Positions 12,584 to 22,500 of a stretch of DNA of 64,000 nt are shown piece after piece. The stretch covers positions 65,542,578 through 65,606,577 of the forward strand of contig NC_091014.1 in the NCBI RefSeq assembly GCF_041296385.1. Direction: 5' to 3'. A program made the position numbers and the translations under genes. This DNA comes from Aphelocoma coerulescens. Lineage: Eukaryota; Chordata; Aves; Passeriformes; Corvidae. Positions within the stretch are counted from its first letter, which is position 1. Every line of letters begins with the position of its first letter. Below the pieces are notes generated by a model. The model had not been told where the DNA came from, did no database searches, and was given only the letters and a program-made list of their open reading frames with translations.

Positions 12584-15500
12584 GTGAGTGAGGAGAGGGA
12601 TCAGCCCCTCCCGCCCTGGCACCCCGAGGAGCTGCTCCTGAGCTTTGTCACTGCTGTCACCTGCGCTGGACACGACGTCCTGAGCAGCAAAGGAGCGAGG
12701 CAAGGTTTGCAAATCATCCCTTTTTCCTCTGGGAAAGGTGAAAGCAGGGTGGTAACAAAAATCCCCGCCGGTCCAGCTCCAGGCTCTTCACGGTGGCTGA
12801 GGACTGCAGTCCCTGTGTTCTGTTTCCTCTGCAGCGCTGACCGACCCCACAGATGTCACTGTGAAGCTGGAAACCTTTAATGAGCAAAATTCCCAGCCAA
12901 ACTCAGCAAGCAGGACTGTGGGCAGGGCAGGAGGGATGAGATCTTCATTCCCAGCCACCTGTGGCTTCTCCTTCCCTCTGACACTCTGCAGCCAGAGGGG
13001 AATTGCACCTCTTTTGCCCCCCCCAGGTGCTCCTGGTTTTCTGAGGCTGTGGATCTGTGGAAAAATGGCTGTGCCCAGTGTGTGGCACTGCCTTGAGGGT
13101 GCTTTCAGCAGCACAGGAAGGGTTCCAAGGCCCCGTGGTAGCTGCTCTTCTACTGCCTTCAGAGCTGTAGTTGGAAATGTGCAACATTAGCAAACCCTTT
13201 TAAATGGTGTACTAAAAAACTTTGCAGTGGTTGGATGAGCTCAAAGAAAAAAAACCTGTATTTTCTGATAAACCCCTTATCTGTCCTTTTCTCTCTCTTT
13301 CCAAAGCTGCTGGATGTTGGATTGGAGGTGTATCCATATTCCCCAGGAGAGGCTGAAGATGGCACACAGGCAGCAGTACAGATAACCCTCAGGCTCCCTG
13401 ACAATGTGATTTATTTTGAAGCACCTGTGGTAGCCCAATGGGATCCTGCAGGTATGAACTCAGGACATGAATTTATTTTAAATTTGAATAGTGGAATTTA
13501 TGCCGGAGTTGGACTATTGTCACAATGCAGCTGTAAAGATAAGGGCCAGTTTGGAGCCCAGAAGTAATTGGGGGACTTCAATGTTAATTGATTAGGGGAT
13601 TTTTATTTTTTTATTTTTTTTTTTATTATTACTTTTTTGGTTTTATTTTACTTCTGCTACTGCCAGAAGCCTTCCACGTGCATCTTTGTATTTTTGCATC
13701 CTTTTTGGCCAGGCCAGCAGTGGAGAACTGATGGCATCAGCAACATAACCTATGAAGCACAAGAAAGGAGCATCACCTTTGGGATGGGTGCCTTTTATAC
13801 AGTAGCCCTTCTCCAGGATGCTCACCTGAACCTGCCCTATCAGACCTGGGAATTGCAGCCTACTGGTGTGGATGAGGGGCTCTTCACAGTCACTGCAGTC
13901 TTTGCAACCATTCAGATAAAAAAATATTTACAGTACCTTAATTTGTATCAGCTATTTGCAATTAAAACCCCCCATAATTATTACAGTGTCCCTGATTAGG
14001 AATTTGGGATGCTTCCACAAGAGCAGTTTGAATTTCTGTCTTTTCCTTTCCAAGCACTGTACTGGTTATTTAATTTCAGTTATTTCCTATGAGACAGCAT
14101 CTGTGCATTTGCTCTGAAAAGTTCCAGTCAGTGTTCTGCTGTTGGTGGTGCCTTGCTGCATTCAAGCCTGTTCCACCTGTTAGACTTGAAAATTGTTCCT
14201 CTCCCCTCCCAGTTTTAACAAGAGAAATTAAACCATTTCTAGCAGGCTGCTACTAACGCTCCTTGTTTCTTCTAAAAGTTCAAGCTACACGATTATCCAT
14301 CTGCTCACTGCTGTATAAATCAGTACACCAGTGTCATTTCTGAATTCCTACACAAAGCTGGCTCCTTGAGGATCTGTAAATGAAAGGCCAAAGCCCAGAG
14401 GAGCAGATGATGTAGGTGACACCCAGCATAGCAAAGGTATCAGTATTTGAAGCCTAAAGCAGAAAATGGCTTCCATGACCAGTAAGTTGCTTTCACTGCT
14501 TTGTACAACAGGATAATCAGTGTATGTTGTCTTCAGTAGTGGTGGAAGAGGAGGAGGTGCTTTCCCACATCACAGGACAATGGATGAGTCCTTTTGCCCT
14601 CAGAGAAGCTTTGAAAAGAGCTGGAGTGAACATTTTCCCAGCAGAGCACTCTCACAAGTATGTCCCTGTGCCCAGGAAGGTGAGTGCCAGAGAGTTTCCT
14701 GTTGGCTTTTCCCTGTTTTTCACTCAGGTCACCCTTTCCTGCACTGGGGCCGGCTGTGCTGCCAGCTGAGCCAGGGGACTGAGTAAAGCATTGCTAAAAC
14801 CCAGGGAAAGAGAGTGAGATCTACTTTGTCTGACTTGTCCTTCTGCTCTGCAGGCTGCCCTGGCAGAAGGGAAGGCCTATGCACAGATGGCTCTGCTTGC
14901 AGCTGCTTTTGCTTTTGCCCACAGCAAGTGGAATGGAGAAGCAGGGCCAGAGCGAGTCGTGTTCAAGGTTTGTGGAGTCAGACCAAACTTCCAGAGCAGA
15001 CCAGCACTGACCCCTCCCCAGTTAGACAGAAACAATTAACTCCCCCATGGTGGCTTCAGCCCCTGCCTCAGTTCAGTGTCACAGACTGCACTTGAGCCAG
15101 CTCTCAGGGGACACAAGTCTCAGCAACAGAGACACTTGCTAAGGTGGCAGGAAATGGAACTGATAAGTCACCAAGGGAGGCTTTAGCCAGAGCTGGGGTG
15201 ACAGAGCTTCATGCTCTTCAGAGGCCCCTTGAAAATCAGCAATCTGCTCTGCCAGCTTTTTAGAGAACAGCTGGAAATCTCTTCCTGCCTGTAGGGTTTC
15301 TTCTGCTCCCTTCTGTGCAAAGGAGGGACTAAGCAACCTCAGAGCTGATTTGTCTCCAGCTGTGAACTTAAACACACGGTTAAAACTTCTCCCAGCCAGA
15401 CAAACACTCCCAGGTGTGGCTGGAGATAGGTAACACCAGGCTGCTGAAAGCTGGAGCAGCTTTCTCACTCTCAGCTTCAATGCATGTGACACAAATATTA

Positions 15501-15836
15501 CAATTTGTGCTCTGTCAGTGGCACAGGCTTCAGCTCACAGTGCATTGTCTCCTGCCCTAGGTAAGTGAGCATCTTGAAGCAGATTCTGCCAAAGACAACC
15601 ACTGGTCTCTTTATATGTTTAATGGTGAGAAAGTACAAACCCTCAAGCTCACTGAAACCAGTGAAGCTTTTTCAGAAGAGCTGGAAGAAGAGTCTGAATT
15701 TCACTCCACACTCTACCATATGCTCAAGGATTTTGCCAGCAAGGAAGCCATGGATAAAGTGGAAAGAGCTGGCAGCCTGTTTATTGATTCTGTGTATCAG
15801 CTGCTCCTTGCTACCAGAGTCTTAGCATTCTCTTAG
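12426..15836 (+). CDS. DNAI7: DNAI7 (CASC1), 3' part of gene, axonemal dynein-associated protein
   Basis: Exons read: 12426-12583, 13307-13451, 13713-about 13932, 14537-14679, 14854-14967 and 15561-15836 (stop TAG 15834-15836). Recognised from segments typical of the CASC1 family: GGVYHIDALQLPPP, then WRTDGISNITYE, LPYQTWELQPTGVD, FTVTAVFATIQIK, and near the end KLTETSEAFSEELEEESEF and HSTLYHMLKDFASKEAM. The family product is linked to axonemal dynein in motile cilia and acts in cytoplasm and axoneme. Phases agree from 12426 to 13451 and into 13713, and again from 14537 to the stop. The join between 13932 and 14537 does not keep frame as I read it, so a small exon or another donor is missing. 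Only the C-terminal half is present; exons 5' of 12426 were not found. It converges on IRAG2. Identity is firm; the exact end of the third exon is not. Confidence 0.93.
13307..13451 (+). CDS. DNAI7: DNAI7 exon
   Basis: Acceptor ctctctctttccaaag before 13307; donor GCAG|gtatgaa after 13451. It is 145 bases, phase 0 to 1. It encodes VQITLRLPDNVIYFEAPVVA then QWDPAG, the start of the conserved CASC1 C-terminal domain. The split glycine codon is completed by the exon at 13713. Confidence 0.9.
13713..13932 (+). CDS. DNAI7: DNAI7 exon with conserved CASC1 core, 3' end uncertain
   Basis: Acceptor tttttggccag before 13713. It encodes QQWRTDGISNITYE, a block ending LLQDAHLNLPYQTWELQP, and TVTAVFATIQIK. 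The only reasonable donor after the conserved part is TTTACA|gtacct, ending the exon at 13932 in phase 2. The next recognised exon (14537) needs phase 1. Either a micro-exon lies in between, or the true donor differs, or a small indel is present in the A7 run at about 13918-13924. The start of the exon is secure, the end is not. Confidence 0.75.
14537..14967 (+). CDS. DNAI7: DNAI7 exons (14537-14679 and 14854-14967)
   Basis: The first exon follows acceptor tatgttgtcttcag and ends GGAAG|gtgagt. It encodes VLSHITGQWMSPFALREAL then GVNIFPAEHSHKYVPVPRK. The second follows ccttctgctctgcag and ends TTCAAG|gtttgt. It encodes an alanine-rich helix-forming run (AYAQMALLAAAFAFAHSKW) then PERVVFK. Both match the order and content of the CASC1 C-terminal region, and phases agree (ends on codon boundaries). 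Confidence 0.92.
15561..15836 (+). CDS. DNAI7: DNAI7 terminal coding exon
   Basis: Acceptor gtctcctgccctag precedes 15561. The exon runs from VSEHLEADSAKDNHWSLYMF through KLTETSEAFSEELEEESEF and ends LLLATRVLAFS followed by TAG at 15834-15836. It is 276 bases including the stop. Its first nine bases (GTAAGTGAG) are themselves a consensus splice donor, which is unusual for the start of an exon. Confidence 0.95.
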   Translation, partial: VSEHLEADSAKDNHWSLYMFNGEKVQTLKLTETSEAFSEELEEESEFHSTLYHMLKDFASKEAMDKVERAGSLFIDSVYQLLLATRVLAFS

Positions 15837-15879
15837 ATACTGCATGCTTTCCTTTAAAACTTTATTATCAAAAGCTTTC

Positions 15880-15885
15880 AATAAA
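15880..15885 (+). terminator. Poly(A) signal of DNAI7
   Basis: AATAAA about 45 bases after the DNAI7 stop codon, giving a very short 3' UTR. No other hexamer occurs between the stop and this one. Confidence 0.8.
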
Positions 15886-15970
15886 GTTACATTTCATCCT
15901 TTTCTATTCAAATCATTGAAACAGGTTCTAAAATGCAAACATTTCATCTTTGTTCAAGCAAAATAAATTC

Positions 15971-15976
15971 TTTATT
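15971..15976 (-). terminator. Poly(A) signal of IRAG2
   Basis: TTTATT on the + strand reads AATAAA on the - strand, about 305 bases beyond the IRAG2 stop. A second copy sits at 16004-16009. Either would place the IRAG2 transcript end within roughly 50-100 bases of the DNAI7 transcript end. Confidence 0.6.
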
Positions 15977-16281
15977 CTCTTGTGGCTAGACCACCTAGAC
16001 ATGTTTATTGTTAGCTACGTTCAAAACTGCTGTTCTGTTGTAAACCTCAACAGAACTGAGGCCCTTTTAGCTACTTTTAAAGATGACTTTTGTCAGAATG
16101 GGGAAAAAATATATATATTTTTTTCATTTCAAGTCATGCTTTAAAGAAAAAAAGTTCATCTCCCCCCCAAAAACTCCCCCCAAGCCGACAAAACGAATCC
16201 GAAGGTGTAACCTTAAATCAATCTCGGCTCGGCTCCTGTCCTGCAGAGGCGGCAGCGCAGCTCCGGCAGGCGCAGCCGGGG

Positions 16282-16525
16282 TTATACCGGGGGGGGGCCG
16301 TTGTGTTGCAGTCCTGTGTAGGGCCACAGCAGCTGCTGCAGCGACGTCCAGGAGTCCCCGGTGCCTACAGGGGCTGCATCTGCCGGTCTCTGCAGGGACA
16401 GCCCCGTGAGGAAGCTCGTGAGAGCAGCCAGCAGGACCAGGATGGACACGGACACCCAGAGGGTTTTGTTAGCGTTGGAAAAGGAAGCCTTGAAGTGGGA
16501 TGCCCACGCTGACACCAAATTGTAC
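16282..16525 (-). CDS. IRAG2: IRAG2 terminal coding exon: transmembrane span and KASH tail
   Basis: Acceptor tgtcctgcccag precedes 16525, and the stop is TAA at 16284-16282. The exon encodes [20 protein letters not shown], a single hydrophobic span ([20 protein letters not shown]), then a lumenal tail of about 40 residues ending [19 protein letters not shown] and PPPV. The terminal PPPV is the KASH signature that inserts into SUN-domain trimers in the perinuclear space. The upstream part faces the cytoplasm. The three prolines are encoded across a G9 run on the + strand (16289-16297), and the frame reaches the expected stop, so that run appears correct here. Confidence 0.97.
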
Positions 16526-19500
16526 CTGGGCAGGACAGGAAAGCACAAAGCCCTTCAGTGTTTCTTCAAAATGTGCAACTCTTCCCACCCCACCCCAAAA
16601 GCCATAAACCAAACGAGATCCCACAAACAAACATCCTCACATGTGACAGGTTGTTACTGTTCTGGGCGCTGTGCAGGGGGAGCTTCGGTGCTGGGTTTAA
16701 GACATGGTCAAGGAAGCAAATCCTTGATAAGCTGACCCAGCTCACCAGTCCACCCCTGCTCTCTGTACCTCACACTGCTTCTGAAGAGGATTCACAAAAG
16801 CTGCCTTGCTAGAGCAGCAAGAAATCTTGCTTGTAGAAAGCACTGAAAGTCCTGGCCTTTAGTTTGAACCCTCTTCCCACATGCACCTACCAAACGTGGC
16901 TTTAACTTGTGAAAAACACTTACACTGACTCCAAGGTCCATTTGGATGGGTATTTTCCTTTTTCAGAGACACTTTCCTTCCTGGTTGGTTGTTCCTGTAC
17001 TTCAGCAGGCAATTCTGACCGCTCATTTCTGTAAACAACAATCAACAGTTCCAAAGCTTTGCCAAATTCACAACAGCTTGGCTTTATAGCCCTGACCAGG
17101 TGGTGAATTAAAAGCTCCTTAAAAAACAAAGCAGCACATCGGGGAGGAGGCTGCTGCTGAACTTACTTGGTTTCAAAATGCTCCTCTTCATACTCTGCCC
17201 AGGAATAGGTGCTGAGGAACCTCTGCAGAGAAGGACGCTTCTCATTCTGCTTCACCCCTAGTCTGCCCCTGACGTATGTTAAAATAGTTTGTTTAAATTT
17301 CCCCAGCAGATACAGAGCAGGAAATGAGAAATTTAGCAGCAGCCTACTCATTTGGTTGAGCTCAGACAAATAACTTTCAAATTTGTTTGAAATTAGGATT
17401 ATTAAAAAAAAAAAAAGAAATCAAACAAAACTACTGATTCATCAATGGCACATACTTAGATTTCACATTCTAGTTCTAAAGCAAGGAAGTTGAGGGATTT
17501 TTTTTTAAAGCTCTCAATGCTCAATAAATAAAAAAGGAGAGCTCATGAGCCTCATTTACCTATTATAGCACATAAAACTAATGCGAAAGGTGTAGCCTAA
17601 ACATAATTATACCTCAAGATGCTCCATCAACTGCTTAATACAGGCACAGTTAGAGTTGAAAAATATTTCCCCCTGTTCAAAGACAAGCCCAGGTGACTTT
17701 ACCAACTGCTTGATCTCCTGCTGAATCTGTCAGTCCGTTCGTCTCCATCGGGCTCGTGGAACTGGGCCTGGAGGAGAAATTTGCCACATTTACTGCACTG
17801 CCATTCTGATGCTTCATCCCAGCTAGTTTTGGGGAGGTGAAGCACCTCAGCATCCCTCCAGCAGCCCCTACTTACCAGTGGCACCCCAATCCCTGCATTC
17901 CCAGCACTCCTGGGCACTGTTGCAATGCTAACTCTCCGCAGGGCTGATGAGGGCTATACAAATAAGAGGCATTACTGGCTCTTAGCAAGGCACAACTGGG
18001 TTCCCCACTGACCACACAAAATACCATCTGTTTTATACAAACTATATTAAAAAAAAGATGTTGATGCTTAGCTTGAGGTGACACACAAAGAATCCAATTT
18101 CAAGTGCAGATGAAATAATATTTTGAAAGCAGCATCTTTCCACACCAAGTGCTTTCTTCCCACCTGAGTGAAGCTGGCTGCACACAGCTTCCAGCAAAAT
18201 ACCAAAATTGAATGTATCTAAATTCCCCTAATCTTGCACACAGGAATTCCTACACTCAGTTTGAACTGCTCCCATCTATTTTTCTCATATTTCTGTGCTA
18301 AGCCCTCCTTTAACCCCAAGAAAATCCCACATGAACAGTTTTTCTTAACCAGTGAGTGAGTGCTCGACCATTTCAGCTTCATCTTCTAAGAGGGACCACT
18401 TAGAAAGTTAGTGGGGTGACTGGAAAGTAAACCTTCATGTTTGATTACATCAGCCCATATTTGTGACAGAAAAGCATCAAGTCAAGCATGCAGCAGAGCA
18501 CCAGCACATGACAAAGCAAAGAAAAACACACACACACTTAAAAAAAATCTTGAAATTTCATGTAAGGGCCATTACCTTAAAGTTAAAAGGACTTGGTAGT
18601 TTTTTATTCGTAGATTCATCTGCAAAGATATCAAACATCAGGGCATTACAGGAGGAGTTTGCTGCTTACAGGAATGCAGTGAGTTTAATTTGCAGCTTAA
18701 GGTCTGACTTTCTGCAGTGTTTAAGCCAAGAGCACTTTCAGAAAGCAGAAATGAGACCTCAGTGAAAAGCTTCCTGACGTTCATAGCATTCCCACATTAC
18801 CCATCCTCTGCAAGCATCTACTTCTGTCACTATCATCAAATGTATTCTATTATTGAGGCAATGTCCTGTTACAAGACTTTCACAGTCAGGACTGTGATTC
18901 AAAAGGCTCCTGCAAGGATTTTACTGGTGTGCAAGATTTCCCTTTTGGTTTTTACAGGACACATCCTCCTATTTTTCAGAAGAATTTAATATTTCTCTGG
19001 CAAAACCACAAGTGCACAGCATTGTCTGCAAACCTGGCTGCTTAGAGGGGGAAATAGACACCCCCTGCACTTGAAGGGGTTTGTAATTCCCATTTTGAAA
19101 AGGGCAGGGTGCATCTGTAGAGAGCAACCAAAGCTCAGCTACCTAGGAATAGATACTGTGAATACTCCAGTGTGAACAAGAACCCAAATTCACTGCTCAC
19201 AGGGAATAAGATTATCACCAACACATGCCGTGCACTTTTCTGAGAGCCAGAACATTCCTGTGTACTTGCAGTGGTCCCACACACACTCTCTCAGATCCCT
19301 GACAGTTTAGGTACAAGTTTAATTTCAGAGAGCTGCTTTTAATACTGTTAATAAATTACAATTTCCCCCCATTTTTAGAAGAGGGGATAAAACAACCATA
19401 TAATCCCACCACCTAAGATGTGGAGGGATTATATAAATATTCTGCAGCTGTAAGGGCCTGGCTGGCAGGTGCTAGCAAGGAGAAAGAGGCTTTTCCTGGT

Positions 19501-22500
19501 TACCTCTGTCTCCAAGGGAGCTGAAGGACCTCTCGTTCTGGAGCAGGACCTGCTTGAGCTCCTCGAGCTCCGCGTGTTCTTTGGCGTACATGCGCTTCAG
19601 GTTCTCCACGTGCTGGATCATCACCTCCACGGCCTTGCTCACCCGGCTCTCCTGAGGGAGCAGGGCAAGGAGCAGCTCTCAGGAACTGCCTCATGTTTGG
19701 AGATTTCCCCCTCAAGCATCTGCTCTCCTCTGGTATCACCATGGTACAAGAGCCTCTCACTTTTGTCCTCCCTTTCAAAGCTTCACTACAACCCACAACC
19801 CAATACATACACAGGTTTCTTTTCTCCAGGGATCACTCTTGTTGTAAAATAAATAAATTAGTCTTCAGTTTCCCAAGCCCTTACAACTCGTCATCATCCT
19901 CATCTCCTCTGATCTACAGTCTCAGCTGCCACCATGCATTTGCTGGTATTGCCAAGTCACATTTTCATGCTGCTCTGGGGTATTATACACAACTACACCT
20001 AACATTTGAGCAGGGCTTTGTAATTTTTCCATAAATTTAACTGATTACTGCCCTTTCCATAAGGCACAAAACAACCTTTGCAGCATCAAGGCAATTGTTA
20101 CCCACTGCTTGCTATTTTGTACATCCCACTTGCCAAACTTTTTGTTTGTTTTTTTCAACCAGAACCTTATTTCTGCTGTGGGTTTTTGCACAATTCTAGT
20201 GCAGCATAGCTGCTCTCAGTGCCTGGGATTCCTTATAATAACACAGAGTGAGAAGAGTACACTACATACATCAGATTCCCAAATCCAATCCTGGAACCAG
20301 AAGCCCAGCAAGCAGATGTGGCTATTTATCCCTTTACATCTGGAAGATTTTAGTTTTGTACAAAGTACTTTTAGATGGAAAGTGTTACCTGATTAATAGC
20401 TCCCAACATCTCTGCTCTGCTGGCGACTCGGGCTGCATATTGGCTAAGGAACTGCAGGCTTTTTTGCAGCTTCTTAATGATCTCCTGTGCTTGGTTATCT
20501 TCTTCACACAAAGGAGCTAATGCCTAGGAACACACAGTGGTAAGAAAACTGGTGTGAGTTACTAACAGAGAATCAAAGGTTGAGCTGATGACACTGAGGA
20601 GTTGTGTTCAGGCCCACATCAACATCCTCACTCTGACTGGGATAGAGAGCTCCGGTGGGCAGAGACTGGAGCATTAAGTCAGCTGAAGCAGGGGTCAAAT
20701 GTTTGTGCAACAGAAAAATTCCCTGCTGCCTGAGCAGACAATGTACTTGGATCAAGGTTATCCCTCAATCTCTCATATTTCAACTGCATTGCTCCAGAAC
20801 TTCATTCGGATTTGCTGGTCATGTATCCCATGCACACACACCCCCTTTAAAGAGCTGTTTTAAGAGACACTCACATCTACTTATCCCATCCACCCTACCA
20901 GCCCTGGCCAATACTGACCTCTAACATCTTCACAGCGTTTGTGATCTCCTTTTTCAAATTTTCTTCAGCCAAGTCTCGGGACCTCTCTTCGAGCTTCACT
21001 CTCTTGTCCAAGGTAAACAAGTCACACTTAAAACCTAAAGACAGCCTCAGAAATTCAGCCTGTTGTGTGAGAGAAAAAGATTCCTGGGTAATCCAAATGA
21101 TGCAGAAGTTTAAGTAGATTTGGACACTGACATGACATTTGGGACTATACCCTAGGAACAAAGTTTAGGGGAGATGCAGAAGAGTAAGTGAACATGACCC
21201 ACTTCCTCAAAGAAGGTCTTCCCATCTGTAGTGATGGGGGGAATGTGCTGCAGCCAGAAGAGGTGACATCCTGGCAGCACACTGTGCCATCTGTGCCTTT
21301 TGACAAAACTGTCTTAAATCAGCACATTCTGCCTGGGAGGAGGTCACAGCTATGCTCCTTCAAGCTTGCAAACAAATGTCACAGTAGTGACAAGTCTTTG
21401 TTCAGTTTTACAGGTTTCCACCTTTCTCCATCCCATCTCTTGCAAAAATTTTCATTAGGCTTGGAAAGAAAAATTTCAGAAGTTAACCTACAGAAATACA
21501 TCCAGTTTAGTCTGGAACATTCTTTTACACAGGAGGAGATATTAATCAGGGTTTAGCTACAAGATCTGTTGTCTGAGACACTTCAGGATACAAGCAGCTT
21601 ACCTCCACTTCCTTCTCATTTGGGGAGTCACTGTAGGAGAAGAAAAAGAACCATGGAACAGACTGTGGCTTTAAATTCATACCTGCAGGTGATCACTGAA
21701 AGTCAAAACACTTACGGCTCATTTTGCTTGGTTTTATCTCCTTTAATGCCACCTGCAGTGGGTGAACTCCCTGAGAAGAGACCAAAAAAAAGGTTTTCAG
21801 ACCAACATGAAAAAAACAGGCTCTCCAAACCAACCTGTGAGAGTCTTTTAAGCTTCCACAGAAGCCCCCGTTCAAGATTTCCAGTGTTGAGCTCTTGCCA
21901 CTGAAAACAACTCATGTGCCTCAGGTTCTGTTCATTGCGAGACACCACAGCACTGCCACTTGTACAAAGCCCAAAAAGTCAGTTGTTCAGGGGACTTCAG
22001 CTGGCATCTTATTAGCACAGAAATGGTTAATTGCAGGTTTTGGCTTCAGGGTGTTATGTAGGTAGGACTTACTACCTTCATCAGCTTTTAGCAAGCTCCA
22101 GAGGGAAAAGAGGAGGTGATTTGAAAAGTGGAGATGTCTAAGGAGAAACAAAATCCTGCCTTTCTATACCATCTATAGCACACAGAGATGCTTCTTTCAC
22201 AAATCTCTGGGGAGAGCAGGAGTGCCAGAACTGCTTCAAATATCTCAAACTCCTCTGCAGCTAAGAATTTCCCTCCTGTCTAGAAGAACATGGAGCTGGT
22301 TAAATGAGTATCTGCAGAAATCAGAGGAGCAGATTTTGCATGACACCACTGTCCTTCTCTTCATTTTCATCTCCAATTGCAGCTACTAAGCCTTAAAACA
22401 AAAAAGCCCCGGTCATGTTTGGTGTGGGACAGGCAGCTCTCTGCATCTTCCTACATAGCTCTGAACTCAGCTGACCAAGACTCATTACTCCAGTAATGTT

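Noticed and set aside
12836..12910. Strong-looking acceptor (tgtttcctctgcag) followed by an open frame LTDPTDVTVKLETFNEQN, as a DNAI7 exon
   Set aside because: The exon ending at 12583 joins 13307 directly in phase and gives the expected GWSMVE-LLDVGLEVYPY order. No donor closes the 12836 frame in phase. Kept only as a possible alternative exon.
17269..17343. Longer version of the IRAG2 exon 17167-17268 starting at 17343
   Set aside because: The frame is open and phase fits, but the added residues ([16 protein letters not shown]...) are hydrophobic and not expected between SRRSSSW and [13 protein letters not shown], whereas the acceptor at 17269 reproduces the family spacing.
17612..17715. 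Alternative-frame extension reading [19 protein letters not shown] and [17 protein letters not shown] with a donor at 17612
   Set aside because: It overlaps the RFSRRSSSW exon in another frame, is preceded by an in-frame TGA, and would need a poor acceptor. The RRSSSW frame matches known IRAG2 and fits both neighbours in phase. An open run of 38 codons can occur by chance.
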